Both the position numbers and the translations under genes were made by a program. From an uncultured Collinsella sp. (GTDB lineage Bacteria > Actinomycetota > Coriobacteriia > Coriobacteriales > Coriobacteriaceae), in NCBI GenBank assembly GCA_958369225.1, contig CATXID010000001.1:310001-374000 (forward strand): 64,000 nucleotides of DNA, in the 5' to 3' direction. This document shows positions 33,743 to 41,522 of this stretch, piece by piece. Position 1 is the first letter of the stretch. Each line of letters starts with the position of its first letter. The notes under the pieces were generated by a model. That model searched no databases. It was not told where the DNA came from and saw only the letters and a list, made by a program, of their open reading frames with translations.

Positions 33743-33821
33743 CTTGGAGCGGAAACTGCATCCCGGAATTCAGGCAATCCGGTGGTCAGGGGTTGAGCGA
33801 GCGTCGCGCTAAGGATGCCAA

Positions 33822-33931
33822 GCGTAAAACCTTCAATGAAAAGAGCGTAAAAACTACATCGGTCATGGCGTAAAAACTACATTGAAAGTAGCGTAAAAAC
33901 AGCATTGAGAATGGCGTAATTTCGTATATCG
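33822..33931 (+). repeat. Five tandem 23-bp repeats, GCGTAAAAACTACATTGA type
   Basis: GCGTAAAA or GCGTAATT begins at 33822, 33845, 33868, 33891 and 33914, exactly 23 bp apart. The best-conserved part reads GCGTAAAAACTACAT followed by variants of TGAGAATG. The period is not a multiple of three and there is no open frame. It directly precedes the broken DUF4143 ATPase gene, and resembles an iteron-like or operator array. Confidence 0.88.
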
Positions 33932-33936
33932 CATGA

Positions 33937-34587
33937 TCGCCCGAGCTTGCACACGGCCTTTTGCGAGCTCTTGCCATGAACGAGAGCCAGGCTGTCACGT
34001 AGAAGACGCTCATAAAGGACGCCTCGTACGGTGAGGCGGGCCCCGACGAGAGGACCATCGCTGCGTACCTGGATCTCTTCAACAGGCTCAAGCTGACCGA
34101 GGACCTGTGCGGATGGGAGCCGCCCATGCGCTCGAAGGCCCGCGTTCGCGTGCGCCCCAAGCGCTACTTTTGCGACCCGTCACTTGCGGCGGCGTTGCTG
34201 GGGGCTACCCCTGAGCGGCTGCTTGGCGATATGCAAACGCTGGGGATGCTCTTTGAGAACCTCGTTCTGCGCGACGTGCGCGTGTTCCTTTCCACCTACG
34301 GCGGTGTCGACAACAGTGTCCATTATTTCCGAGATGAGAAGGGCCTTGAGGTCGATCTGATCGTTGAGCACGACGGGCGCTGGGGAGCCATCGAGGTCAA
34401 GCTGAGTGATGCGAAAGCAGACGATGGAGCGAGAAATCTCAAGGCGCTGGAGAGGAAAGTGCTCTCCAATCCTGCCGCTCAGAATGCCGCGCCGGCGTTT
34501 TTGGCGGTCGTGGTTGGAAAGGGGAGCATTGCCTACACACGCGACGACGGCGTGGCGGTGATCCCCATGGCGGCACTTGGGGCGTAG
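33937..34587 (+). pseudogene. Truncated DUF4143-domain AAA ATPase remnant
   Basis: The readable part is the C-terminal half of an ATP-binding protein with a DUF4143 domain: RVRPKRYFCDPSLAAALLG, GMLFENLVLRDVRVF, YFRDEKGLEVDLIVE and WGAIEVKLSD, ending in a PD-(D/E)XK-like nuclease fold. Upstream, in the same frame, LLRALAMNESQAV matches the usual linker but is followed by TAG at 34000. The whole N-terminal ATPase (Walker A/B) is missing. A 153-residue frame from ATG 34126 may still be translated. These genes are frequent, often decayed, in gut Actinobacteria. Confidence 0.82.
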
Positions 34588-34629
34588 TGGTTTTGCGGGA
34601 GTGCCGTGCTTCCTTTACCGAAAATCCAT

Positions 34630-34658
34630 TTGGTAAACCTGGCAGCCGTGGGTAGAAT
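34630..34658 (+). promoter_or_regulatory. Promoter of the antisense RNA
   Basis: TTGGTA (34630-34635) and TAGAAT (34653-34658) with exactly 17 bases between them. The transcript would start near 34665 and run to the terminator at 34712-34750. Confidence 0.55.
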
Positions 34659-34664
34659 AAGGTC

Positions 34665-34750
34665 GACGGCAGCCCAAGGGTGATAGCTGGGCAGCGCCGT
34701 TACTTCGATTAAGGGGTCAATGCCTTAGTGGCGTCGACCCCTCTTTTTCT
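34665..34750 (+). ncRNA. Predicted antisense antitoxin RNA
   Basis: A transcript of about 85 bases is predicted from a 17-bp-spaced promoter to a T-rich terminator. It folds into ACGGC-x2-CCCA paired with TGGG-x4-GCCGT, then the terminator hairpin. Its last 26 bases are complementary to the 3' end of the small toxin-like gene on the other strand, so the two transcripts converge and overlap, as in type I systems such as fst/RNAII and txpA/RatA. No protein is encoded. Prediction only. Confidence 0.55.
34712..34750 (+). terminator. Terminator of the antisense RNA
   Basis: GGGGTC (34713-34718) pairs with GACCCC (34736-34741), with GCC/GGC inside, followed by TCTTTTTCT. It overlaps the last codons of the convergent toxin gene. 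Confidence 0.8.
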
Positions 34751-34850
34751 GCTTCGTACGCTGCTTGAGTGCCTCGGTAAGCCCGATAAGCGCCGTGAGG
34801 AGCGAGACCAAAGCGGTCAGGAGCTTCACGAAATCAGTCAGATCGGTCAT
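34725..34850 (-). CDS. Small hydrophobic toxin-like peptide (type I TA / holin-like)
   Basis: 41 residues: MTDLTDFVKLL, a Leu/Ala/Val-rich membrane-spanning stretch to about residue 25 (TALVSLLTALIGL), then a strongly basic tail (KQRTKQKKRGRRH). GGGAGGTG lies six bases before ATG 34850, an excellent ribosome site that supports real translation. The design matches Fst/TxpA/holin-like type I toxins, which depolarise membranes when over-made. It is too short for standard gene callers. A putative LexA box lies about 90 bases upstream of its start. Confidence 0.7.
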   Translation of the reverse strand: MTDLTDFVKLLTALVSLLTALIGLTEALKQRTKQKKRGRRH

Positions 34851-34940
34851 GGGCATCACCTCCCGTCGCATGGAGGGCGCTGCCCGGCACATGGAGCTGC
34901 CGTCAACAATAACCAGTCTATCAAACTGCAGTCATAAATA

Positions 34941-34954
34941 CGAATATATGTTCG
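34941..34954. promoter_or_regulatory. Candidate LexA/SOS box
   Basis: CGAATATATGTTCG (reverse complement CGAACATATATTCG) matches the Gram-positive SOS consensus CGAACRNRYGTTYG at 13 of 14 positions. It lies between the toxin-like gene (minus strand) and the exonuclease gene (plus strand), so it could control either or both. Confidence 0.5.
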
Positions 34955-35108
34955 CTAATAACAGCGACGTGGCCATCTCAAAGCGCGGCTTTACGCAAGG
35001 GTGCCGGGTGGCCGCGCTGGGCGATTTCGTGTCCGCACGAGCGCTTATCCTTACGGCAATGTAGCCGCCTATGTAGCAAGCGGCAGGCAACGGAGAGAGG
35101 CCATAACC

Positions 35109-35843
35109 GTGTCAGCTGAAAAGACGCCGTGTATCTCGGCTATCGATACGACGAACTTTGCGCGCCAGATTGTGCTGGACTTTGAGTTTGCGCCGGCGCC
35201 AAAGCAGCGCCAGCGCCGTGGACTGCGCCATGAGATTATCGAGGTCGGCGCCGTCAAGCTCGATTATCACGGCAACGTTATGGGCGAGTTCTCGCAGTTT
35301 GTGCAGACGGAATTTACCGAAGGCGTTGCGTTTCCCGTCCGCGAGCTTACGGGGATATCGGCTGTGGACACCGCGATGGCCGATCCGCTCTACGTGGTGA
35401 TCAAAAGGCTCAGCGATTGGATCGGTCGCTACTCCGCCCAAGTGGTCTGTTGGAGCGGGACGGACCGTCGACAGCTTTTGACCGAGTGCCAGGCAAAGCG
35501 CATCGACCTTTCCACATTTCCTACGGACTGGGTCGACCTGCAGGCGTTTTACACCTCGATCATGGATGTAGGCAGCCACGGGTGTGTCTCTTTGAGTGAC
35601 GCGGCAACGTGGTTTGGCATCGAGTTCGACGAGTCGACGGGCCACGCCCACAGCGCCCTGGCCGATGCGCGCGTAACCGCCAAGTTGCTCAAGCAGGTGA
35701 TGGACGGGAACTACCGCGTGAGTCCGCGCGCCCAGGAAGTCCGCCAACGGTGGGGGATGGGCGAGCGAGCCCAGACGTGCCTTTCCAGCAAGTGCCCCGA
35801 GCTGAGCGACCTGCTGCTGAGGCTTAAGGCGGAGGGGAGATAG
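35109..35843 (+). CDS. DEDDh-family 3'-5' exonuclease (DnaQ/RNase T-like)
   Basis: 244 residues with the exonuclease fold: Exo I LDFEFAP (Asp and Glu metal ligands) near residue 20, EIIEVGAVKLD, FPVRELTGIS, Exo II-type CWSGTDRRQL, and Exo III HAHSALADARVTAKLL with the His-x4-Asp pair. It could act in DNA proofreading or repair or on RNA ends; the substrate is not determined. Start chosen at GTG 35109, preceded by GAGAGG; the open frame upstream continues to 35001 but is poor in ribosome sites. A LexA-like box at 34941-34954 hints at DNA-damage control. Confidence 0.85.
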   Translation: MSAEKTPCISAIDTTNFARQIVLDFEFAPAPKQRQRRGLRHEIIEVGAVKLDYHGNVMGEFSQFVQTEFTEGVAFPVRELTGISAVDTAMADPLYVVIKRLSDWIGRYSAQVVCWSGTDRRQLLTECQAKRIDLSTFPTDWVDLQAFYTSIMDVGSHGCVSLSDAATWFGIEFDESTGHAHSALADARVTAKLLKQVMDGNYRVSPRAQEVRQRWGMGERAQTCLSSKCPELSDLLLRLKAEGR

Positions 35844-35953
35844 GCCTTTTGAGAACGCCATTCGGTTTGGCATGGCGGGGCTGTAAGCGCGACTTCGCCC
35901 TGCTGTTTGAATCGAAGCGTCAACCAGTATGACGGGCTGTCTGATCTGTCTGC

Positions 35954-36376
35954 CTACGCCATCGCGATCCCGCGCGCCGCACTCAGTAGCTCATACTCCC
36001 TTTGATTCCACTGATGCAGCTCAGCGGCATCGACGGCGTCGCGGCACAGGTCCAGGAATACCTCGGCTCTCTCGCAGAAGCACTCGCGGGCAAAGGCGCC
36101 GGATCCGTCCGCGATGCACTTGCCGTCGGCAAAGAGCTTCCAACTCGACGGCTCGCGCGAGTCATCTCCGAGTAGCTTGATCTGCAGTACGTGCGGATTG
36201 CCGGCAGCGCAGAGCTCTTCCTCGAGCACCTGCACGGTAAAGCGCATCTGGTGGGAGAGGCTGCTCTTGGCCATGGCCGAGGCGTAGCCGCTTGGCTCGT
36301 CCAGAAGATGCGTTCGTTTTGGCTTGGTTGCCAGGTTGTGGAAATTGCGCTCGCTGCGCACGGAGAAATTGTCCAT
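35954..36376 (-). CDS. Hypothetical protein, 140 residues
   Basis: Not recognised. ATG 36376 has AAAGGAG five bases upstream (MDNFSVRSERNFHNL), giving a 140-residue soluble protein with a basic N-terminal third (LATKPKRTHLL), a central beta-rich stretch (RFTVQVLEEELCAAG, VLQIKLLGD, SWKLFADGKCIADG) and a C-terminal helix (EVFLDLCRDAVDAAELHQWNQREYELL). No signal peptide or membrane segment. The strong ribosome site and codon use like its neighbours support a real gene. Confidence 0.7.
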   Translation of the reverse strand: MDNFSVRSERNFHNLATKPKRTHLLDEPSGYASAMAKSSLSHQMRFTVQVLEEELCAAGNPHVLQIKLLGDDSREPSSWKLFADGKCIADGSGAFARECFCERAEVFLDLCRDAVDAAELHQWNQREYELLSAARGIAMA

Positions 36377-36593
36377 ACGGACTCCTTTCATCGATGTTGG
36401 CAGGGCCACCGTGCCTCTTGGCCGGTTGGCGTCGGGATCGTGGAGCCAACTCTCTACCCCGACTCTGGATAAAACGTGCCCGCTCCTTGCGGGCAAAAGG
36501 AAGTCTATCAGCGCACGCGGACAAAAATCAACCCCGTGCGGCAATGAGCGCGCGGGGTTGATTTGGTCTACGGCCCTCAATTTTTGGCATTTG

Positions 36594-37580
36594 TTATTCG
36601 TCGTCTCCGTCGTTGGGGTCGCCTTTGAGGGTGTTGATGTCCAGGTGCTGGTTGTCGTCCTCTTTTTGCTGCGTTGCCGATTCGGACGCGGTGGGGCCGC
36701 GGAATAGCTGGAATCCCTCAAACGCGATCACGCCGAGCAGAGCGATGATGATGGCGATAAAGACAACCTTTGCCGCCTGCGAAAACTCCGAAAAGCGCGG
36801 CGGTTCTTCTTCGGTGTGGTAATCGGCAGCGCGCTCATCATCGGTGCCGTGAGTATACGACGATGCCGAGGCTGCCTTTACGCTCGTTTGGTTGTAATCG
36901 GGAGCGGGCGTGGCGGCAAACGGGCCGCGAGAATAGCCGCTCGACGTTTGACCGTAATCCTCGGTTTCGATGCGACTGGCGCGAGGCTGTTTCCTCGGGC
37001 GGTTGTCGTATGCGGAGTCGCGTTCCTCGGCAGCCGCAAACAGGGGGTTTACCGGAATGTTGAGCGCCGGCATGCCGCCCGAGGTCTCGTCCAGATCTGC
37101 CGCCGCCCAGGAATCAAAGGCAAACTGGCGGTTGGAAAGATCATCCAGATCCATGACAGGCGGCTCGAGCTCGGGCTCGGGAGCCGTGTATGCCGACCGC
37201 TGCGGGGCAGCGTAGCGAATCGTGTTGTCTGCCGTGGGGCGCTGTGCCGCTGCAGCGAGAAACGCCGCCGTCTCGGACGGATCGCTAGCAGGACGGGTTG
37301 CAGGGGCGGCTTTACGCGTCGTCTGCACGATGGGACGGGTGGCAAAGTCGTCCGCGGGCACGGATGCCGGCGCGGGCGTGGCGGAAGGTGCGGGCTTTGC
37401 GCTTGTCGGGCGAGCTCCGCCGCCCATGAGTTCCTCGGCGGTCCAGGGGCGGTCGCTCATCACGTCGTCGAGGCTCAGCGCAAAAAGGTCCTCTTCGCCC
37501 TCGTCAAACGCGTGTTTCGCATGCCTGGCGCCAGAAGCGGTGCCTCCGCGGCCGTTGCGTGATGCGTTGCTCGACCCCAT
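36594..37580 (-). CDS. Hypothetical membrane-anchored protein with long disordered region
   Basis: 328 residues. About 260 residues are low-complexity, rich in Ala, Pro, Ser, Thr and acidic residues (for example SAKPAPSATPAPASVPAD), then a single membrane helix (VVFIAIIIALLGVIAFEGF, about residues 270-290) and a short acidic tail ending DPNDGDDE. ATG 37580 follows GAAAGGATGGG; a start 11 codons further upstream lacks a ribosome site. Without a signal peptide, the large N-terminal part should be cytoplasmic. No homologous family recognised; such proteins can act as membrane scaffolds. Confidence 0.7.
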   Translation of the reverse strand: MGSSNASRNGRGGTASGARHAKHAFDEGEEDLFALSLDDVMSDRPWTAEELMGGGARPTSAKPAPSATPAPASVPADDFATRPIVQTTRKAAPATRPASDPSETAAFLAAAAQRPTADNTIRYAAPQRSAYTAPEPELEPPVMDLDDLSNRQFAFDSWAAADLDETSGGMPALNIPVNPLFAAAEERDSAYDNRPRKQPRASRIETEDYGQTSSGYSRGPFAATPAPDYNQTSVKAASASSYTHGTDDERAADYHTEEEPPRFSEFSQAAKVVFIAIIIALLGVIAFEGFQLFRGPTASESATQQKEDDNQHLDINTLKGDPNDGDDE

Positions 37581-37705
37581 CTTGTCCCATCCTTTCGAAA
37601 TACTCACATTCATCGATTATATGGAACTTGCCTTGCGGCCGACTCTCGGATTCGCGCATTCCAGAACTCGCGCCCAAAAGGGGAGGGGTGACCCGGCCGA
37701 GTTGC

Positions 37706-38359
37706 CTACTTGTCGCCGGCGGCAGCCTTCGCCTCGTTGAGGTAGCTATAGAAGCTGTACTTAGAGATGCCAAAGAACTCGCAGGCGCGTTCGCTCGACT
37801 TGGAGATGAGGAAGGCGCCGCGACGGTCGAGGTAGCCAATGGCGCGGATGCGCTCGTCTTTGGTCATGAGCGCCGCGGGCTTGCCCACAAACTGTTCGCA
37901 CTCGCGCAGCAGGTCTTCGAGCAGGTCGCCGATGTTTTTGGTGATGGGCTCGGGCTCGGTGTAGCCCGAGCCGCCGGTGCCGGTAAAGGCATCGAGCGAG
38001 CGCTCAAAAGCCTTCATGAGCGTAATATCAAAGTTAATGCCCAAAATGCCGACGGGTTTGCCCTCATCGTTGCGGATAAAGATCGTCGAGGACTTGAGCA
38101 GCTTGCCATCGGTGGTTTTGGTGAGGTATGGCTCGCGGTCATGCACGTCGGTGGTGCCCTCGTGCATGGACTCAAACACAATATGGCTGGGGCCGTCACC
38201 CAGTTTGCGCCCGCTGACGTGGCCGTTTTCGATCACTACGATGGAGTGGTCCACGTCCTCGGTCTCCAGATCGTGGACGACGATTTCGCAGTTGGGGCCA
38301 AACTGGAGCGCCAGGCCGTGTGCAAGGCGCTTGTAAAACTCAATCTGTGCGGGGGTCAT
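37706..38359 (-). CDS. PAS-HTH transcriptional regulator, YheO-like (copy 2)
   Basis: 217 residues: N-terminal YheO-like PAS domain (QFGPNCEIVVHDLE, IENGHVSGRKLGDGPSH, IFIRNDEGKPVGILGINFDI) and C-terminal HTH (RRGAFLISKSSERACEFFGISKYSFYSYL). ATG 38359 follows AGGAAGG. It is divergent from diaminopropionate ammonia-lyase and probably regulates it, with two AACAAAC-type palindromes in the shared spacer as candidate operators. Paralogue of the regulator at 23255-23911. Confidence 0.88.
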   Translation of the reverse strand: MTPAQIEFYKRLAHGLALQFGPNCEIVVHDLETEDVDHSIVVIENGHVSGRKLGDGPSHIVFESMHEGTTDVHDREPYLTKTTDGKLLKSSTIFIRNDEGKPVGILGINFDITLMKAFERSLDAFTGTGGSGYTEPEPITKNIGDLLEDLLRECEQFVGKPAALMTKDERIRAIGYLDRRGAFLISKSSERACEFFGISKYSFYSYLNEAKAAAGDK

Positions 38360-38478
38360 GGGTGCCTTCCTAAAAATTAGTTTGGGCTCACTTTGCCATA
38401 AACCCCACTTGTTCGCAAATAACGAAAGCGTCGCTGCGTTATGTAACCGTTCGGCGGCGAAAAAGTACCGATTACGGC

Positions 38479-38546
38479 AACAAACAATTTGTTAGGTTTA
38501 GCAATCAAAAAGTGTGATAGAACAGTGATAACAAACTTTTTGTTTG
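38479..38546. promoter_or_regulatory. Two palindromic candidate operators upstream of dpaL
   Basis: AACAAACAATTTGTT (38479-38493) and AACAAACTTTTTGTTTG (38530-38546) share the AACAAAC-TTTGTT pattern and begin 51 bp apart, close to five helical turns. GTGATAGAACAG between them may contain the -10 region. They lie about 90-155 bp before the dpaL start, in the spacer shared with the divergent PAS-HTH regulator. Confidence 0.5.
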
Positions 38547-38636
38547 GCATCCACATAAAAGTTCAGTCGCAGGAATGGGAATGGGCTGAAACGCGTATGC
38601 GGGGGCCGGCAAGAGAGAACTTAAGGAGTTCACCGT

Positions 38637-39851
38637 ATGGCCGATAAGATCCAGTGGGCGGGCAACACGATGCCCAAGAGCGATGACAAGCACTTGGGAA
38701 TCATGAGCCTCGACCACGTGAAGAAGGCCCGCGCCTTCCACCAGTCGTTCCCCCAGTACACCGTCACTCCGCTTGCCCGCCTGGACGGCCAGGCCGCGCG
38801 CCTGGGCCTGTCCAACCTGTGCGTTAAGGACGAGAGCTATCGCTTTGGCCTCAACGCCTTTAAGGTCCTGGGCGGTTCGTTTGCCATGGCCAACTACATT
38901 GCCGACGAGACCGGCAAGGACGTTGCCGACTGCACCTTCGATTACCTGACCTCCGATCAGCTTGCCAAGGATTTTGGCCAGGCTACCTTCTTTACCGCCA
39001 CCGACGGCAACCATGGCCGCGGCGTGGCATGGGCTGCCAACAAGCTGGGCCAGAAGGCCGTCGTGCACATGCCCAAGGGCTCCACCAAGCCCCGCTTCGA
39101 TAACATCGCCGCCGAGGGCGCCACGGTGACCATCGAAGAGGTCAACTACGATGAGTGCGTGCGCATGGCCGCCGCCGAGGCCGATGCCTGCGAGCGCGGC
39201 GTCATCGTTCAGGACACCGCCTGGGAGGGCTACGAGAAGATTCCGTCCTGGATCATGGAGGGCTACGGCACCATGGCTTCCGAGGCTGCCGAGCAGCTGC
39301 GCGAGATGGCCATCAACCGCCCGACGCACGTTTTTGTCCAGGCTGGCGTGGGCTCGCTCGCCGGCGCCGTGGTGGGCTACTTCACCAACCTGTATCCCGA
39401 TAACCCGCCCACCTTCGTTGTGGTCGAGTGCGCTCCTGCCGCCTGCCTGTACAAGGGCGCTGCCGCCGGCGACGGCGATCCGCGCATCGTGGACGGCGAC
39501 ATGCCCTCCATCATGGCGGGCCTGTGCTGCGGCGAGCCCAACATCCTGGGCTGGGATATCCTGCGCAACCACACCACCGCCTTCGTGTCCTGCCCCGACT
39601 GGGTCACCGCTCGCGGCATGCGCACCCTGGGCGCTCCCGAGAAGGGTGACCCGCGCGTCATCTCCGGCGAGTCCGGCGCAGTGACCACCGGCCTGGTCGA
39701 GACCCTCATGCTCGATCCCGAGTATGCCGAGCTCAAGGAGCTCATCGGCCTGGACAAGACGAGCTCCGTGCTCTGCTTCTCCACGGAAGGTGACACGGAC
39801 CCCGATCAGTACCGTCGCATCGTCTGGGAGGGCGAGTACCCCACCTGCTAG
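38637..39851 (+). CDS. dpaL: Diaminopropionate ammonia-lyase (YgeX/DpaL)
   Basis: PLP enzyme that cleaves 2,3-diaminopropionate to pyruvate and two ammonia. 404 residues, normal length. The PLP lysine is in FGLNAFKVLGGSFA near residue 78, and substrate/cofactor loops include FFTATDGNHGRGVAW and VQAGVGSLAGAVVG. AAGGAG precedes ATG 38637. In E. coli the gene (ygeX) sits with ygeW and ygeY, the same partners that follow here, and supplies the carbon end product of the pathway. Confidence 0.95.
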   Translation: MADKIQWAGNTMPKSDDKHLGIMSLDHVKKARAFHQSFPQYTVTPLARLDGQAARLGLSNLCVKDESYRFGLNAFKVLGGSFAMANYIADETGKDVADCTFDYLTSDQLAKDFGQATFFTATDGNHGRGVAWAANKLGQKAVVHMPKGSTKPRFDNIAAEGATVTIEEVNYDECVRMAAAEADACERGVIVQDTAWEGYEKIPSWIMEGYGTMASEAAEQLREMAINRPTHVFVQAGVGSLAGAVVGYFTNLYPDNPPTFVVVECAPAACLYKGAAAGDGDPRIVDGDMPSIMAGLCCGEPNILGWDILRNHTTAFVSCPDWVTARGMRTLGAPEKGDPRVISGESGAVTTGLVETLMLDPEYAELKELIGLDKTSSVLCFSTEGDTDPDQYRRIVWEGEYPTC

Positions 39852-39867
39852 CGAGCCTAACCTGTCC

Positions 39868-39985
39868 GGGTGGCGGAGCATATGTTTACTCCCTGCTCGG
39901 ACAGTCCTGCTCGCACGGAGAGCACATTAAGTGCTCTCCGGCTCGTGCGGAACTCGCGACGGAGCAAACATATGCTCCGCCACCC
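39868..39985. repeat. Composite palindrome, copy 2
   Basis: Arms 39868-39892 and 39961-39985 are reverse complements over 25 bp with one mismatch and begin GGGTGGCGGAGCATATG. The 68-bp core (39893-39960) includes GGAGAGCAC-ATTAA-GTGCTCTCC and matches, in reverse complement, the core of the element at 10281-10445. It starts 17 bases after the dpaL stop and could act as a terminator or mRNA-stability element. Confidence 0.92.
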
Positions 39986-40089
39986 TACGCTTACTTGCTT
40001 GCCGGGTACTCGACCTCACGCTGCTTGGCACAAGTGATCTATCTGAAATATCTACCTGTAGGTAAATCCTTGTAGAAAGGTTAACTGTT

Positions 40090-41475
40090 ATGACTAAAGA
40101 ACTCGATTTTGATGCCATTAAGGCTGCTGCTGAGTCCCACCGTGCTGATATGACGCGTTTTCTTCGCGCTATGATCTCCCATCCCTCTGAGTCTTGCGAG
40201 GAGGGCGAGGTTGTCGCCTGCATCAAAGCCGAGATGGAGAGCCTTGGCTATGACGAGGTCAAGGTCGACGGCCTGGGCAATGTTATGGGCTTTATGGGCG
40301 AGGGCGACAAGATCATCGCCATCGACTCCCACATCGACACCGTCGGCATCGGCAACATCGAGAACTGGGATGCCGATCCCTATGAGGGCTACGAGACCGA
40401 CGAGATCATCTACGGCCGCGGCGGCTCCGACCAGGAGGGTGGCATGGCTTCTGCTACCTACGCTGCCAAGATGATGAAGGACATGGGCCTCATCCCCGAG
40501 GGCTACAAGATTATGGTCGTCGGCACCGTCCAGGAAGAGGACTGCGACGGCATGTGCTGGCAGTACATCTACAACAAGGACGGCATTAAGCCTGAGTTCG
40601 TCATTTCCACCGAGCCCACCGACGGCGGCATCTATCGCGGTCACCGCGGCCGCATGGAGATCCGCGTCGACGTTCACGGCACCTCCTGCCACGGCTCCGC
40701 TCCCGACCGCGGCGACAACGCCATCTACAAGATGGCCGACATCATCGCCGACGTCCGCGCCCTCAACAACAACGGCTGCGACGAGTCGACCGACATCAAG
40801 GGCCTCGTCAAGATGCTCGACCCCAAGTACAACCCCGAGCACTTCGAGGACGCCCGCTTCCTGGGCCGCGGCACCTGCACCGTCAGCCAGATCTTCTACA
40901 CCAGCCCCAGCCGCTGCGCTGTCGCTGACTCCTGCGCCATCTCCATCGACCGTCGCATGACCGCCGGTGAGACCTGGGAGTCCTGCCTGGACGAGATTCG
41001 CAACCTGCCGGCCGCCAAGAAGTACGGCGACGACGTGAAGGTCTCCATGTACATGTACGACCGTCCGTCCTGGACCGGCGAGGTCTACGAGACCGAGGCT
41101 TACTTCCCCACGTGGATCAACAAGGAGACCGCTCCGCACGTCAAGGCCCTCGTCGACGCCCACAAGGCCATGTTCGGTGACGAGCGCATCGGCTGCGAGC
41201 CCAGCATGGATAAGCGCACCGGTCGTCCGCTGTGCGACAAGTGGACCTTCTCCACGAACTGCGTTTCCATCCAGGGCCGCTATGGCATCCCCTGCGTCGG
41301 CTTTGGCCCGGGTGCCGAGTCTCAGGCTCACGCTCCCAACGAGGTCACCTACAAGGACGACCTGGTCACCGCTGCCGCCATGTATGTAGCTGCCCTGAAC
41401 CTCTACGATCCGAGCCAGGCCGATGGCGACGCCACCGTCTTCCGCGCCGGTCTGACCAACAACAAGATCGATTAG
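40090..41475 (+). CDS. ygeY: YgeY family M20 metallohydrolase (selenium metabolism-linked)
   Basis: Zinc-dependent amidohydrolase/peptidase of the M20 family, 461 residues. Metal and catalytic motifs: IAIDSHIDTVGIG near residue 80, GRGGSDQEGGMAS near 115, and VQEEDCDGMCW near 155; the dimerisation domain follows from about 195. GAAAGG precedes ATG 40090. In the purine cluster it probably hydrolyses an ureido or carbamoyl intermediate; the exact substrate is inferred from cluster context. Confidence 0.92.
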   Translation: MTKELDFDAIKAAAESHRADMTRFLRAMISHPSESCEEGEVVACIKAEMESLGYDEVKVDGLGNVMGFMGEGDKIIAIDSHIDTVGIGNIENWDADPYEGYETDEIIYGRGGSDQEGGMASATYAAKMMKDMGLIPEGYKIMVVGTVQEEDCDGMCWQYIYNKDGIKPEFVISTEPTDGGIYRGHRGRMEIRVDVHGTSCHGSAPDRGDNAIYKMADIIADVRALNNNGCDESTDIKGLVKMLDPKYNPEHFEDARFLGRGTCTVSQIFYTSPSRCAVADSCAISIDRRMTAGETWESCLDEIRNLPAAKKYGDDVKVSMYMYDRPSWTGEVYETEAYFPTWINKETAPHVKALVDAHKAMFGDERIGCEPSMDKRTGRPLCDKWTFSTNCVSIQGRYGIPCVGFGPGAESQAHAPNEVTYKDDLVTAAAMYVAALNLYDPSQADGDATVFRAGLTNNKID

Positions 41476-41497
41476 TCCCATTCCTCGATCTTGTTGA

Positions 41498-41522
41498 GCC
41501 GGGGACAGCCTGTGTCCCCGGC
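41498..41522. repeat. GCCGGGGACA hairpin after ygeY
   Basis: GCCGGGGACA pairs exactly with TGTCCCCGGC around a five-base loop. It shares the GGGGACAG head of the dispersed repeats and lies 22 bases after the stop. Without a T-run it is a weak terminator at most. Confidence 0.7.

Noticed and set aside
34126..34587. Intact small gene for a nuclease-like protein
   Set aside because: The upstream in-frame DUF4143 homology with a TAG at 34000 and the lost ATPase domain show that it is the end of a broken gene; translation from the internal ATG cannot be excluded.
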